A program made the translations under genes and the position numbers. DNA of 64,000 bases from Pseudoxanthomonas mexicana (lineage in GTDB: Bacteria > Pseudomonadota > Gammaproteobacteria > Xanthomonadales > Xanthomonadaceae), in assembly GCF_010093385.1 (NCBI RefSeq), contig NZ_PDWV01000020.1, positions 1 through 64,000 of the forward strand, given 5' to 3'. This document shows, piece by piece, positions 19,456 through 28,760 of this stretch. Every line of letters begins with the position of its first letter. The stretch's first letter is position 1. The notes beneath the pieces are model-generated. The model saw nothing but the letters and a program-made list of their open reading frames with translations, made no database searches and had not been told where the DNA came from.

Positions 19456-19677
19456 ATGACGAAGCTGCACCAGGACAACCAAACCGAGCCATGTTTCATA
19501 ACCGACGGCCCGCCGTCCAATGACCTGCCGCCCCCTCCACACCGGACCATGAACCTGCCGCAAATCCTGGCGGGCCTCACCAATGAAGAGTTGGCGGGGT
19601 GGCCCGGCGACTTGGCCGACGCCGAGCGGGAGAAGCGGCGCAAGGCCGGAGGTTGGACCGCATCCGATGGTGGCTAA
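19456..19677 (+). CDS. 73-residue hypothetical protein
   Basis: Starts at an ATG with AGGAAAGAG just upstream. Acidic, proline-rich N-terminus (GPPSNDLPPPPHR), then LPQILAGLTNEELAGWPGDLADAEREKRRKA, which may form one helix pair. No family recognised. It is the last gene before attR. Confidence 0.5.
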   Translation: MTKLHQDNQTEPCFITDGPPSNDLPPPPHRTMNLPQILAGLTNEELAGWPGDLADAEREKRRKAGGWTASDGG

Positions 19678-19775
19678 CTCAATCTGCCTTGGCGTCACAT
19701 GGTATTTATCATGGCATTAGGAAAATGGACATAAGTAACATGTTGATGTGAAAAGATATTTTTCTCTTGATGACA
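19678..19775. other. Non-coding right end of the island
   Basis: About 100 AT-rich bases before attR. It probably supplies the promoter that tadA now needs, but no single -35/-10 pair stands out. A TGGACAT (19726-19732) echoes the left-end repeats and could be an integrase arm site. Confidence 0.35.
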
Positions 19776-19791
19776 ATCGAGTGGGAGTGAT
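19776..19791 (+). other. attR core of the island
   Basis: Exact second copy of ATCGAGTGGGAGTGAT. It ends with the first two bases of the tadA ATG and contains the GGGAG that serves as the tadA ribosome binding site, so the downstream gene keeps its native translation start after insertion. Confidence 0.9.
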
Positions 19792-20266
19792 GGCCGGTCT
19801 GGACGACGAGCAGTGGATGCGCCACGCCTTCGCGCTGGCGGACCGGGCCGAGCGCGAATTCGATGAGATCCCGGTAGGCGCCGTCCTGGTCGGTGCCGAC
19901 CGACAGGTGCTGGGCGAGGGCTGGAACCGCAACATCGCCGACCATGACCCCACGGCCCACGCCGAGATCGTCGCCATGCGCGAGGCGGGGCGGGTGCTGG
20001 GCAACCATCGCCTGGTGGGCTGCACCCTCTACGTGACGCTGGAGCCCTGCGCCATGTGCGCGATGGCGCTGGTGCACGCGCGGGTCGCGCGCGTGGTGTA
20101 TGGCGCCTCCGATCCGAAGACGGGCGCGTGCGGCAGCGTGTTCGACCTGATCGCCGACCCCCGGCACAACCATCGCGTCGAGGTCGTCGGGGGCGTGTTG
20201 GGCGACGAAGCCGGGCGCCGCCTGACCAACTACTTTCGCGCCAAGCGCGGCCGCCCGTTGGTCTAG
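19790..20266 (+). CDS. tadA: tRNA-specific adenosine deaminase TadA
   Basis: Deaminates A34 to inosine in tRNA-Arg(ACG). 158 residues with zinc and catalytic motifs [11 protein letters not shown] (HAE) and [16 protein letters not shown] (PCxxC). The ATG at 19790 is preferred over an in-frame GTG at 19748 because the latter lies inside island DNA, while 19790 has GGGAG upstream and matches the family N-terminus. Its stop overlaps the stop of the convergent DUF2721 gene within a CTAG. Originally coupled to guaA by TGATG, now separated from it by the island. Confidence 0.96.
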   Translation: MAGLDDEQWMRHAFALADRAEREFDEIPVGAVLVGADRQVLGEGWNRNIADHDPTAHAEIVAMREAGRVLGNHRLVGCTLYVTLEPCAMCAMALVHARVARVVYGASDPKTGACGSVFDLIADPRHNHRVEVVGGVLGDEAGRRLTNYFRAKRGRPLV

Positions 20267-20733
20267 CCGGTCGACGGGGGCGCCTTGCGCTTCACCTTGC
20301 GGTGGTCCATCTCTTCGTTGATGGCGGTCACCGCCAGCGTGGATTCGCGCGCCAGCAGCAGGCTGGCCGCCAGCATCGCGACAACGCCGACCGCGGCCAA
20401 CCAGGTGGGGACTGAACCGAGCCGGTGGCCGGTGAATGTATCCACTGCGACCGCCAGGCTGGTGCCGACGAAGCAGCTGATGGCACCGTACAACAGCTGG
20501 CCCGCGCGCAGGATGATCAGGCTGCGCTGACGCTGCAGGGCGATGCGCTTTTCCAGCAGCGAGCGTTCCGACTCTTCTTCCACGTCCGCCAGTTCGCGCA
20601 AGAGGGTGCGTGCGCGGTCGATGATGCGTGCCAGGCGGTTGTTGGCGGAAAGCAGCAGCGAGGCGGTCGCCGTCCGGAAGAACGCCGGGGCCAGCATCGC
20701 GGTGAGCACGGGGTGGTCGGGGGAAGGAGTCAT
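20263..20733 (-). CDS. DUF2721 membrane protein
   Basis: 156 residues from the ATG at 20733; an in-frame start 12 codons further upstream is also possible. Two to three hydrophobic segments ([55 protein letters not shown]) and a central charged coil ([20 protein letters not shown]) fit the DUF2721 family of unknown function. Convergent with tadA. Confidence 0.8.
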   Translation of the reverse strand: MTPSPDHPVLTAMLAPAFFRTATASLLLSANNRLARIIDRARTLLRELADVEEESERSLLEKRIALQRQRSLIILRAGQLLYGAISCFVGTSLAVAVDTFTGHRLGSVPTWLAAVGVVAMLAASLLLARESTLAVTAINEEMDHRKVKRKAPPSTG

Positions 20734-20832
20734 GGGCCGGTCGCGGGGAAGGTCTGCGTATGATGACATGATGCGGTTCGTCCGCATTCCCGGCGTGGAT
20801 TCCCGGGCTCTTCTTCCGTCACGGACCGCTGC

Positions 20833-21396
20833 ATGACCTCGCACAACGCGCATAACGACCGCCTGATCTGGATCGACCTGGAAATGACCGGGCTCGATAC
20901 CGACCGCGATTCCATCCTCGAAATCGCCACGGTGGTCACCGATTCCAGGTTGAACGTGCTGGCCGAAGGGCCGGAATTCGCCATCGCCCACCCGGTGGCC
21001 GTGCTGGAGGCCATGGACGACTGGAACCGCAACCAGCATGGCAAGTCGGGCCTGTGGACGCGGGTGGTGGAGAGCGGGGTGACGCTGGGCCAGGCCGAGG
21101 CGCAGACGGTCGCATTCCTCGCCGAATGGGTGCCGGCCGGCGCCTCGCCGATGTGCGGCAATTCGATCTGCCAGGACCGCCGTTTCCTGCACCGGCTGAT
21201 GCCGCGGCTTGAGAAGTACTTCCACTACCGCAACCTGGATGTCAGTCCCCTCAAGGAACTGGCCCGCCGCTGGGCGCCGCAGGTGCTGGAGGGCGTGCGC
21301 AAGCAGGCCAGCCACACTGCCCTGAGCGACGTGCGCGACTCGATCGAGGAACTTCGCCACTACCGTAGGCACCTGGCGGCACTGGCCGGCGAATGA
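20833..21396 (+). CDS. orn: Oligoribonuclease Orn
   Basis: 3'-5' exonuclease that clears 2-5 nt RNAs, including pGpG from cyclic-di-GMP turnover. 187 residues, DEDDh type: [11 protein letters not shown] (first Asp/Glu), [15 protein letters not shown] (third), [14 protein letters not shown] (His and last Asp). Divergent from the DUF2721 gene. Confidence 0.97.
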   Translation: MTSHNAHNDRLIWIDLEMTGLDTDRDSILEIATVVTDSRLNVLAEGPEFAIAHPVAVLEAMDDWNRNQHGKSGLWTRVVESGVTLGQAEAQTVAFLAEWVPAGASPMCGNSICQDRRFLHRLMPRLEKYFHYRNLDVSPLKELARRWAPQVLEGVRKQASHTALSDVRDSIEELRHYRRHLAALAGE

Positions 21397-21397
21397 C

Positions 21398-21468
21398 GTA
21401 GCGTGCGCCGTGCGCACGACCCTGCGGAACCACCCATCGTCGCGCGTCCCGCGCCCGGCGCACGTTAC
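21398..21468. terminator. Possible bidirectional terminator between orn and mscS
   Basis: The arms GTAGCGTGCGCC (21398-21409) and GGCGCACGTTAC (21457-21468) pair in 11 of 12 positions around a 47-base GC-rich loop, and the first arm also holds a small GTGCG/CGCAC hairpin. It lies between two convergent stops. There is no T-run, so confidence is limited. Confidence 0.4.
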
Positions 21469-22415
21469 GTGGCAGGCTTGGCTACGTCGCCGTCGTCGGC
21501 GACGCCCCTGGTGATGATGTCGGTCAGCGGCGTGCCGTCGCCGTTGTGGTGGTACACGTGCAGGTCGCGCTGCGGGTACGGGATGTTCAGGCCGTTGCCG
21601 ATGATCTCGGTGCGCACGGCTTCGGTGAGATCGCTCCTGGTCTCGCCGAAATCCTTGGTCTTCGTCCAGGCGAGCAGGATGAGGTCGACGCTGCTTTCGC
21701 TCAGCTTGCTGACGATCACGCTGGGCGCCGGTTCGTCCAGCACCAACGGGTGATCGTTCGCCAGTTTCAGCAGGACGGCCTTGGCCTGCTTGAGGTCGTC
21801 GTCGTAGCCCACGCCCACGGGGATGTCGATCCGGCGGTGCGGCTTGGCGGGGAAATTGATGATCGGTGCGGTGGTGATCAGGCTGTTGGGCAGCACGATC
21901 AGGCGGGTGGCGAGCGTGCGCATCCGGGTCTGGAAAATGCGGACCTCCTCGATGATGCCCTCCAGTCCGGCCGCCTGCACGTAGTCGCCGTCGCGGAACG
22001 GACGCAGCACGATCAGCATCACGCCCGAGGCGATGTTGGACAGCGAGTCCTTCAGGGCCAGGCCCACCGCCAGGCCGGCGGCGCCCAGTACGGCCAGCAG
22101 CGAGGTGGGATTCACGCCCAGCGACGTGAGCGCGGTGATGATCACCAGCACCATCATCGCGGCGTAGCTGGCGCGACGCAGGAAACCGCCCAGCGTGGCG
22201 TCCGCGTGGGTACGTCCCAGCACGCGTTCCAGGCCGGCGCTCAGGCGCTTGGCCAGCCACATGCCGACCAGGAAGATGACGACGGCGGCCAGCAGCTTCA
22301 GGCCCCAGGTCTCCAGCAACTGCAGCCAGTCGATGCCGCGCAGTTCCTGCATGAAGGCGGCGGGCTCGGTGGGGATGTCGGGCAGGACGGGCGGAGTCTT
22401 GGCAGGGGTGGACAT
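21465..22415 (-). CDS. MscS-family mechanosensitive channel
   Basis: 316 residues from MSTPAKTPP. Three N-terminal transmembrane helices (LKLLAAVVIFLVGMWLA; a second around AAMMVLVIITAL; the pore helix LLAVLGAAGLAVGLALKDSLSNIASGV) then the beta domain (LRPFRDGDYVQAAGLEGIIEEVRIFQTRM) and the PNSLI site. Releases solutes on hypo-osmotic shock. The start at 22415 is preferred because the 16 codons upstream overlap a terminator-like hairpin. Confidence 0.92.
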   Translation of the reverse strand: MSTPAKTPPVLPDIPTEPAAFMQELRGIDWLQLLETWGLKLLAAVVIFLVGMWLAKRLSAGLERVLGRTHADATLGGFLRRASYAAMMVLVIITALTSLGVNPTSLLAVLGAAGLAVGLALKDSLSNIASGVMLIVLRPFRDGDYVQAAGLEGIIEEVRIFQTRMRTLATRLIVLPNSLITTAPIINFPAKPHRRIDIPVGVGYDDDLKQAKAVLLKLANDHPLVLDEPAPSVIVSKLSESSVDLILLAWTKTKDFGETRSDLTEAVRTEIIGNGLNIPYPQRDLHVYHHNGDGTPLTDIITRGVADDGDVAKPAT

Positions 22416-22433
22416 CGGGCTTCCGGAAATGAA

Positions 22434-22498
22434 GCACGCCCCGTCAGGGGCGTGCAGTGGCATGCGGTGATGGTAACCGCCTTCGCGTGAAGGCGGTT
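22434..22498 (-). terminator. Tandem hairpins after ppsA
   Basis: Read on the minus strand, a perfect 10-bp stem (AACCGCCTTC/GAAGGCGGTT, 22475-22498) comes 10 bases after the ppsA stop. It is followed by a perfect 9-bp stem (GCACGCCCC/GGGGCGTGC, 22434-22455) that leads into TTCATTT. Together they are likely to end ppsA transcription; the second also lies just ahead of mscS. Confidence 0.6.
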
Positions 22499-22508
22499 GC
22501 GTGCGACG

Positions 22509-24887
22509 TCAGCCGGCCTTGGTCTTCGCCAGGCGCAGCCAGGTGTCGACCACCGTATCGGGATTCAGCGACACCGATTCGATGCCCTCGGCCATCAGCC
22601 ATTCCGCCAGGTCCGGGTGGTCGCTGGGGCCCTGACCGCAGATGCCGATGTACTTGCCCTTGGCGCGCGCGGCCTTGATGGCCATCGACAGCATCTTCTT
22701 GACGGCCGGATTCCGTTCGTCGAACAGGTTGGCGACGATGGACGAGTCGCGGTCCAGTCCCAGGGTCAGCTGGGTCAGGTCGTTCGATCCGATCGAGAAG
22801 CCGTCGAAGATGTCGAGAAATTCCTCGGCGAGCAGCGCGTTCGACGGCACTTCGCACATCATGATGATCTTGAGTCCGTTCTCGCCCTGGCGCAGGCCGT
22901 GCTTGGCCAGCACGTCGATGACCTTGCGGCCTTCCTCCAGCGTGCGTACGAACGGGATCATTACCCACAGGTTGTCCAGCCCCATCTCGTCGCGCACGCG
23001 GCGCACGGCTTGGCATTCCAGCGCGAAGGCGGGTTCGAACGACGGGTCGACGTAGCGGCTGGCGCCGCGGAAGCCGATCATCGGGTTCTCTTCGTGCGGC
23101 TCATAGCGGCTGCCGCCGATCAGGTTGGCGTATTCGTTGGACTTGAAGTCCGACAGGCGCACGATGACGGGATTCGGTGCGACCGAAGCGGTGATGGTGG
23201 CGATGCCTTCGGCCAGGCGGTCCACATAGAAACTCACCGGATCGGCGTAGCCAGCGGTCTTGGCATCGATCTTCCTGCGCACGTCCGGCTCCTGGCGGTC
23301 ATACTCCAGCAGGGCGAGCGGATGCACGCCGATGTGGCTGGCGATGATCATTTCCAGGCGCGCCAGGCCGATGCCGGCATTGGGCAGCTGGCCGAAGTCG
23401 AACGCCCGCTCCGGGTTGGCCACGTTCATCATGATCTTCAGCGGCGCCGCCGGCATGGCGGCCAGATCGGTGGTGGTGCGCTCGAAGGGCAGGGCGCCAG
23501 CGTAGATGAAGCCGGTATCGCCTTCGGCGCAGCTCACGGTCACTTCGGTGCCGTCAGTGATGTGGTCCAGCGCGTTGCCGGTGCCGACCACCGCCGGCAC
23601 GCCCAGTTCGCGCGCGATGATGGCGGCGTGGCACGTACGGCCGCCGCGGTTGGTGACGATGGCGCTGGCACGCTTCATCACCGGTTCCCAGTCGGGATCG
23701 GTCATGTCGGCCACCAGCACGTCGCCGGGCTGCACGCGGTTCATGTCGTCCAGCGAGCGCACCACGCGGGCCACGCCACTGCCGATCTTCTGGCCGATGG
23801 CACGGCCTTCGGCGACCACCTGGCCCCGCTTCTCCAGCGCATAGCGCTCGATCTGCGTGGCCTTGGCACGCGACTTCACCGTCTCCGGACGCGCCTGCAC
23901 GATGAACAGCCTGCCCGTCACGCCATCCTTCGCCCATTCGATGTCCATGGGACGGCCGTAGTGCTGTTCGATGACCAGCGCCTGTTTCGCCAGTTCGTGC
24001 ACGTCGGCATCGGTGATGGAGAACGTGTTGCGGAGTTCCGCGGGCGTGTCCTCGGTGCGCACGCGCTCGCCCGGCACGTCCGAATACACCATGCGCAGCG
24101 CCTTGCTGCCCAGCGAACGGCGCAGGATCGCCGGCTTGCCCTGCTTGAGGGTGGGCTTGTAGACGTAGAACTCGTCCGGGTTCACCGCGCCCTGCACGAC
24201 CATCTCGCCCAGGCCGAAGCTGGAGGTGACGAACACCACGTCGCGGAAGCCGGATTCGGTGTCCAGCGTGAACAGCACGCCGGACGCGCCCACGCCCGAG
24301 CGCACCATCAGCTGCACGCCGGCGGACAGGAACACGTCCTCGTGCTTGAACCCGTGGTGCACGCGGTAGGCGATGGCACGGTCGTTGTAGAGGCTGGCGA
24401 AGACTTCCTTGACCTTGTGCACGACATCGTCGGCACCGGTGACGTTGAGGAACGTCTCCTGCTGGCCGGCGAAGCTGGCATCGGGCAGGTCTTCGGCTGT
24501 CGCGGAGGAACGCACGGCCACGGCCACGTCGCCGCCGCCGTTCTCGGCGCAGAGCTTCGCGTAGGCGCTACGGATGTCGGCATCCAGATCCGGCTGCAGG
24601 GGCGCGTCTATCACCCAGCCGCGGATTTCCTTGCCGGCCGCGGTCAGGGCGGGCACGTCTTCCACGTCCAGCGTGGCGAGCTTGTCGAAGATGCGCTTGG
24701 AGAGGTCGTTGTGCGCGATGAACGCCTTGAACGCCTCGGCCGTGGTCGCGTAGCCGCCGGGCACCGAGACGCCCAGGTTGGCCAGGTGGCCGATCATCTC
24801 GCCCAGCGACGAATTCTTGCCGCCCACGCGGGCCAGGTCGGCCAGGCGCAGCTCGTGCAGCCACAGGATGTTCTCGTTCAAGCGCAT
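22509..24887 (-). CDS. ppsA: Phosphoenolpyruvate synthase PpsA
   Basis: Makes PEP from pyruvate and ATP for gluconeogenesis. 792 residues: an ATP-grasp N-terminal domain ([33 protein letters not shown]), the phosphohistidine domain ([20 protein letters not shown]), and a C-terminal PEP-binding barrel ([17 protein letters not shown]). Divergently transcribed from its regulator ppsR across a 145-bp gap, a common arrangement. Confidence 0.98.
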   Translation of the reverse strand: MRLNENILWLHELRLADLARVGGKNSSLGEMIGHLANLGVSVPGGYATTAEAFKAFIAHNDLSKRIFDKLATLDVEDVPALTAAGKEIRGWVIDAPLQPDLDADIRSAYAKLCAENGGGDVAVAVRSSATAEDLPDASFAGQQETFLNVTGADDVVHKVKEVFASLYNDRAIAYRVHHGFKHEDVFLSAGVQLMVRSGVGASGVLFTLDTESGFRDVVFVTSSFGLGEMVVQGAVNPDEFYVYKPTLKQGKPAILRRSLGSKALRMVYSDVPGERVRTEDTPAELRNTFSITDADVHELAKQALVIEQHYGRPMDIEWAKDGVTGRLFIVQARPETVKSRAKATQIERYALEKRGQVVAEGRAIGQKIGSGVARVVRSLDDMNRVQPGDVLVADMTDPDWEPVMKRASAIVTNRGGRTCHAAIIARELGVPAVVGTGNALDHITDGTEVTVSCAEGDTGFIYAGALPFERTTTDLAAMPAAPLKIMMNVANPERAFDFGQLPNAGIGLARLEMIIASHIGVHPLALLEYDRQEPDVRRKIDAKTAGYADPVSFYVDRLAEGIATITASVAPNPVIVRLSDFKSNEYANLIGGSRYEPHEENPMIGFRGASRYVDPSFEPAFALECQAVRRVRDEMGLDNLWVMIPFVRTLEEGRKVIDVLAKHGLRQGENGLKIIMMCEVPSNALLAEEFLDIFDGFSIGSNDLTQLTLGLDRDSSIVANLFDERNPAVKKMLSMAIKAARAKGKYIGICGQGPSDHPDLAEWLMAEGIESVSLNPDTVVDTWLRLAKTKAG

Positions 24888-25032
24888 TGCTCCGAAATGG
24901 ACCGCACCGCGCCGAGGACCGCCGGCGTGGGGCCGTGTCTAGGGGGAAGAAGCGATATGATGCAGTGCATACCAATTGCAGACAAGCTTGATTTGACAGG
25001 GGTTTCCATGGTGAAGCAGGGGGAAAGTGGCC

Positions 25033-25854
25033 ATGTCTGAACTGCGCCCGGTGTTCTATGTGTCCGATGGCACCGGTATCACGGCCGAGACCATCGGCCA
25101 CAGCCTGCTGACCCAGTTCGCGGGAATGCGGTTCCAGACCGACCGGCTGTCCTTCGTGGACGACGAAGAGAAGGCCCGGGACGCTGCGGACCGCATCCGT
25201 CGCACCGGCGAGCGGCTGGGCGCGCGCCCGATCGTGGTGAGCTCCTGCGTGGATCCGACCCTGAGCGCCCTGATCGCCGAGAGCGGTGCGCTGGTGCTGG
25301 ACGTGTTCGCGCCCTTCATCGAGCCGCTGGAGCGCGAACTGGGCGAGCAGCGCCAGTCGCGCGTGGGCCAGGCGCATGGTCTGGTCGACTTCGAGACCTA
25401 CCACCGCCGCATCAACGCGATGAACTTCGCGTTGACCCACGACGATGGCATGGCGGTGAGTTACGACGAGGCCGACGTGATCCTGGTGGCGGTGTCGCGC
25501 GCCGGCAAGACGCCTACCTGCGTCTACCTCGCTTTGCACTACGGCATCCGCGCAGCCAACTATCCGCTGACCGATGGCGACCTGGAAACCGACCGCCTGC
25601 CCGTGCGCCTGCGTCCCTACCGTCGAAAGCTGTTCGCGCTGACCATCGATCCGGAGCGCCTGCACCAGATCCGGCAGGAACGCCGGCCGAACTCCAGCTA
25701 CGCGAAGATGGAAACCTGCAGGCGCGAAGTGGCCGCGGCCGAGGCGATGTTCCAGGTGGAACGCCTGCCCACGCTCAGCACCACCAACAAGTCCATCGAG
25801 GAGATCTCGAGCAAGGTCCTCTCCACGCTGGGCCTGCAGCGCGAGATGTACTGA
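25033..25854 (+). CDS. ppsR: PEP synthase regulatory protein (kinase/pyrophosphorylase) PpsR
   Basis: DUF299 family, 273 residues: inactivates PpsA by ADP-dependent threonine phosphorylation and reactivates it by phosphorolysis. N-terminus [19 protein letters not shown] and the P-loop-like [21 protein letters not shown] are diagnostic. The ATG at 25033 (MSELRPVF) is preferred to a GTG two codons upstream. Confidence 0.96.
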   Translation: MSELRPVFYVSDGTGITAETIGHSLLTQFAGMRFQTDRLSFVDDEEKARDAADRIRRTGERLGARPIVVSSCVDPTLSALIAESGALVLDVFAPFIEPLERELGEQRQSRVGQAHGLVDFETYHRRINAMNFALTHDDGMAVSYDEADVILVAVSRAGKTPTCVYLALHYGIRAANYPLTDGDLETDRLPVRLRPYRRKLFALTIDPERLHQIRQERRPNSSYAKMETCRREVAAAEAMFQVERLPTLSTTNKSIEEISSKVLSTLGLQREMY

Positions 25855-25970
25855 GCGGGGAGGGTGCGGCGCGGGCCCGGAAATCCACGGGCGGCAGATC
25901 CTTAACTTAGGCCGCACGATGCTGCGCGTCAATGCTGCCGCGCAGGGAATTCCCCGTGTAGGATCGGGCC

Positions 25971-26453
25971 ATGTCCCAGGCCCTCGCACGCACCGCACGC
26001 ATTCCCCGGCTGAGCCGTTTCGGCTGGCTGATGGCGCTGTATGCGGAGAACCATGCGCGGCTCTCGCGCCTGTTCGCGCCCGAGCACCTGCAGGCGGGCA
26101 GTTACCTGTCCAGCGTCGGCGACGGCCTGGACCTGCGCCTGGACGTGATCGAGACGCACCGCTACACGGTGGAACTGCGGCTGACCTACGACCTGTGCGA
26201 CCCGCTCACCGGCGAGCCCGACCCCTCGGCCTTCGTGCGGCTCTACCGCGACGCGCACCAGGCCGAAGCCACGCACTGCTATGTGGGCCGTCGCTGGCAG
26301 GACGTCATCGGCCTGTATCCGCCGCCGGCCGAGGTCATCAGCCACCGCATGCGGATGAATACCTTTCTCGGCAAATGGCTGGAGTACCTGGCCGAGCAGG
26401 GGCATGGCGTGGCGACCCTGCATCCGGCCGGATTCGTGCGCGACGTCGCCTGA
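25971..26453 (+). CDS. DUF1249 domain-containing protein
   Basis: 160 residues. FGWLMALYAENHARLSRLFAPE, then LDVIETHRYTVELRLTYDL, then RDAHQAEATHCY and the C-terminal MRMNTFLGKWLEYLAEQGH are typical of DUF1249, a soluble gammaproteobacterial family of unknown function often found near nucleotide-pool and cpdA-type genes. Standalone here. Confidence 0.85.
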   Translation: MSQALARTARIPRLSRFGWLMALYAENHARLSRLFAPEHLQAGSYLSSVGDGLDLRLDVIETHRYTVELRLTYDLCDPLTGEPDPSAFVRLYRDAHQAEATHCYVGRRWQDVIGLYPPPAEVISHRMRMNTFLGKWLEYLAEQGHGVATLHPAGFVRDVA

Positions 26454-26474
26454 TTCCGCGCGCAGTCCGGCCGC

Positions 26475-26702
26475 TCAGGCCACGCGCACGAAGCGGATGG
26501 CATTGAGCCGGCGCAGGCCGTTGCGGGCGTCGCGGCTCATGTTCATCACGTCGATCGCACCCTGTGTTTCCAGTTCCAGCAGCCGCTGTGCGACCGCATC
26601 GAAGGCCGCCTCATCCAGCCCCAGCGAGCCCGCCGTCCATCGCGTATCGCGATGGAGCGGCAGTTGCGAGACGAGTTCGTCGGCGAGGGCATCGTGCGTC
26701 AT
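26475..26702 (-). CDS. 75-residue hypothetical protein
   Basis: From the ATG at 26702: MTHDALADELVSQLPLHRDTRW..., helical, ending RLNAIRFVRVA. No family known to me. Convergent with the DUF1249 gene; high GC third positions suggest it is genuinely coding. A start 14 codons upstream is possible. Confidence 0.55.
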   Translation of the reverse strand: MTHDALADELVSQLPLHRDTRWTAGSLGLDEAAFDAVAQRLLELETQGAIDVMNMSRDARNGLRRLNAIRFVRVA

Positions 26703-26854
26703 GACGGCAGCTCCACGAAGGGGAACCAGCTTCGACCACACCATCTGTTGGCATGCGCGACCGCGCGGGTCGGCATGGGCTGCCCAAGGTTCTACGCGGG
26801 AGGTGGTGAGATTCTTGTAAATGTCTGCGAAAGCAGGGTTACGAACGTGCGAGG

Positions 26855-26884
26855 CAAAAAAAGAGGCCCGGTTTCCCGGGCCTT
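26855..26884 (-). terminator. Rho-independent terminator of the tRNA operon
   Basis: On the minus strand AGGCCCGG-GAAA-CCGGGCCT is followed by CTTTTTTT: an 8-bp perfect stem, a GNRA-type tetraloop and a T-run. It lies 10 bases beyond tRNA-Glu. Confidence 0.95.
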
Positions 26885-26893
26885 CAAGATAAG

Positions 26894-26969
26894 TGGCGTC
26901 CCCACGGGGATTCGAACCCCGGTCGCTACCGTGAAAGGGTAATGTCCTAGGCCTCTAGACGATGGGGAC
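26894..26969 (-). tRNA. tRNA-Glu (anticodon TTC)
   Basis: 76 bases including an encoded CCA. Acceptor GTCCCCA pairs with TGGGGAC, anticodon loop CCTTTCACG gives TTC, and the T-arm is GGGGTTCGAATCCCC. Second gene of a two-tRNA transcript. Confidence 0.97.
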
Positions 26970-27020
26970 ACACGAAAGTGTTGCCAGATCTTCTTTCCGG
27001 ACGGCCTATTGTCCGGAAGT

Positions 27021-27096
27021 TGGTGGAGCCAGGCGGGATCGAACCGCCGACCTCCTGCATGCCATGCAGGCGCTCTCCCAGCTGAGCTATGGCCCC
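27021..27096 (-). tRNA. tRNA-Ala (anticodon GGC)
   Basis: 76 bases with an encoded CCA. Starts GGGGCCATAGCTCAGCTGGG, anticodon stem CCTGC/GCAGG around ATGGCAT gives GGC, and the T-arm is GGCGGTTCGATCCCGCC. The 51-base spacer to tRNA-Glu contains a TCCGGA..TCCGGA hairpin that may guide processing. Confidence 0.97.
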
Positions 27097-27115
27097 ACGT
27101 GCTGGCAGGAGCGAA

Positions 27116-27144
27116 ATAATAGCCAGCCTCTTTCCGATGCGCAA
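27116..27144 (-). promoter_or_regulatory. Promoter of the tRNA-Ala/tRNA-Glu operon
   Basis: On the minus strand TTGCGC (27139-27144) and TATTAT (27116-27121) are separated by 17 bp. A GC-rich discriminator follows the -10 and an A/T tract (AAAAATTTT, about 27156-27167) lies where an UP element would be. These are the features of a stringently controlled stable-RNA promoter. Confidence 0.8.
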
Positions 27145-27235
27145 GCATCCGTTACGAAAATTTTTACGACTGGCGAACATCCGGGCATGCGGGTGAAATA
27201 GCGCACACGGAATTCGACGGAGCGGTGCGCGCGGG

Positions 27236-27970
27236 ATGATCGGCTTTTCAGTCAAGCAATGGGCCGCATGGGCGCCGGGTCTGGTGGATCGGGATGCATG
27301 GCGCGCATGGGCCTCGGCGCCGTGGGTACCCTCGGGGACCGAAACGCCCGCGCTGCAGGAGGTTCCCGCCATGCAACGGCGCCGCATCGAGCGGTTGGGG
27401 CGCATGGCCATCCAGACCGCCTGCTGGTGCCAGGAGGCCGAGGACACCGGGATACCGCTGGTGTTCGCCTCGCGGCATGGCGACGTGGCGCGCTCCATGG
27501 AACTGCTGGAAGCGCTTGCCGTGGATGAACCCCCATCGCCCACCACGTTCGGGCTGTCTGTACACAACGCCATCGCCGCACTCTATTCGATCCTGCGCCG
27601 GGACCGCGGCAACTACGTGGCGGTGGCCGGTGGCAGGGCGACGGTGGAGACAGCCTGCATCGAGGCCGCCGCACTGCTGGCCGATGGCGCGCCGGAAGTG
27701 CTGCTGGTGGTCTACGACGCACCCTTGCCTGCCGTGTACGCGGACTTTGCCGACGAGCCGGACGCAGGCTTCGCATGGTGCTGGCGCGTGGGTCCGGTGG
27801 GCGCGGCGGGCGATGCGGTCGCGCTGGGGTGGAATGACGAAGGCGGAGCGGACGACGCTCCTGCGGCATTGCCTCACGCACTGGATGTCCTGCGCTTCCT
27901 GCTGTCGGGCGATCCTTCCCTGCAGTGGCGGGGCGACGGCACCGCCTGGCACTGGCGGCGGAATGGGTGA
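27236..27970 (+). CDS. Aryl-polyene ketosynthase chain-length factor (ApeC-like)
   Basis: 244 residues of the short beta-ketoacyl-synthase-like family (Ketoacyl-synt_2). It lacks an active-site cysteine; conserved parts are FASRHGDVARSMELLEAL, FGLSVHNAIAALYSI and VAGGRATVETACIEAAALL. In characterised aryl-polyene systems ApeC pairs with the ketosynthase ApeO as a chain-length factor. It is the first gene of the cluster, and its end overlaps the acyltransferase start. Confidence 0.8.
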   Translation: MIGFSVKQWAAWAPGLVDRDAWRAWASAPWVPSGTETPALQEVPAMQRRRIERLGRMAIQTACWCQEAEDTGIPLVFASRHGDVARSMELLEALAVDEPPSPTTFGLSVHNAIAALYSILRRDRGNYVAVAGGRATVETACIEAAALLADGAPEVLLVVYDAPLPAVYADFADEPDAGFAWCWRVGPVGAAGDAVALGWNDEGGADDAPAALPHALDVLRFLLSGDPSLQWRGDGTAWHWRRNG

Positions 27971-28760
27971 GCGCATCCACCATGCGTGGCGGGTCGCGGG
28001 CACCGGGCTGAGTTTCCTTGCCTTCGGGCTGGGCGGCCTGTTCCTGGGCCTCTGCGTGCTGCCGCCCATGCTGTGGCTGGTGCGCGACCCGGAGCGCCGT
28101 CGGCGCTGGGCACGGCGGATCGTGCAGCGCAGCTTCGCCGCGCACGTGGAACTGATGCGGCGGCTGGGAGTGATGACCTACGAGATCCGCGGCCGCGAGC
28201 GGTTGGCGCGCGACGGCCTGCTGGTGCTGGCGAACCACCCCACCCTGATCGACGTGGTCCTGCTGGTCTCGCTGCTGCCCAACGCGGACTGCGTGGTCAA
28301 GTCGGCGGTCGCGCGCAATCCGTTCATGCGGGGGCCGGTCCGGGCCGCAGGTTACGTATCCAACGACGATGGTGCAGGGCTGGTGGAGGACTGCATCGCC
28401 GCCGTGCGCGCAGGAGGCGCGCTGGTGATCTTTCCCGAGGGTACGCGGACCACGCCGGGCCAGCCGCTGCGGTTGCAGCGCGGCGCCGCCAACATCGCCG
28501 TGCGCGGCGCGCTGGACATCACGCCGGTGCGGATCACGTGTTCGCCGCCGACGCTGGGGAAAGGGGATAAGTGGTATCGTGTGCCGCCGACGCGGTTCCA
28601 TATGGTGATCGATGTTCAGGAAGACCTGCCGATCGCCCCGTTCCTGAACGGAACGGAGGGGGCGGACCCGTCGGCGGGGGGAGAGGCGCTGGCAGCCCGG
28701 CGGCTCACGGAACATCTGGCCAACTACTTTGCGGGAGATCCATCGCGTGCAGGCACTTGA
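27963..28760 (+). CDS. Lysophospholipid acyltransferase-like protein (ApeD-like)
   Basis: 265 residues; PlsC-type acyltransferase with the catalytic NHPTLID (HX4D) and the FPEGTR box. One N-terminal transmembrane segment (GLSFLAFGLGGLFLGLCVLP). Probably attaches or transfers the aryl-polyene acyl chain to a lipid. Overlaps its neighbours at both ends. Confidence 0.85.
   Translation: MGERIHHAWRVAGTGLSFLAFGLGGLFLGLCVLPPMLWLVRDPERRRRWARRIVQRSFAAHVELMRRLGVMTYEIRGRERLARDGLLVLANHPTLIDVVLLVSLLPNADCVVKSAVARNPFMRGPVRAAGYVSNDDGAGLVEDCIAAVRAGGALVIFPEGTRTTPGQPLRLQRGAANIAVRGALDITPVRITCSPPTLGKGDKWYRVPPTRFHMVIDVQEDLPIAPFLNGTEGADPSAGGEALAARRLTEHLANYFAGDPSRAGT

Larger units (their letters stand above)
4108..19791. 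mobile_element. Genomic island / integrated plasmid-like element at the guaA 3' end
   Basis: Bounded by 16-bp direct repeats, with a tyrosine integrase at the left end. Cargo in order: HTH/zinc-finger-like protein (minus strand), AlpA-like regulator, repA broken by an IS3-family insertion, iteron origin, traJ-like gene, small protein, frameshifted HTH gene, DNA methylase, HEPN protein, SF2 helicase, GIY-YIG nuclease, second HEPN-like protein and a 73-residue protein. Base composition is visibly less GC-rich than the flanks, especially at both ends and around the origin. The mix of integrase, replicon and traJ suggests an ICE- or plasmid-derived element; no relaxase or mating-pair genes are present, so it is probably defective or mobilised in trans. 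Confidence 0.9.

Noticed and set aside
19748-19789. Longer tadA starting at GTG 19748
   Set aside because: The extra 14 codons come from island DNA; the native ATG with its ribosome site lies in the att core.
22497-25040. 847-codon open frame antisense to ppsA
   Set aside because: The opposite strand encodes a complete PpsA with all motifs; this frame has a shadow-like composition (Gly/His/Val/Arg).
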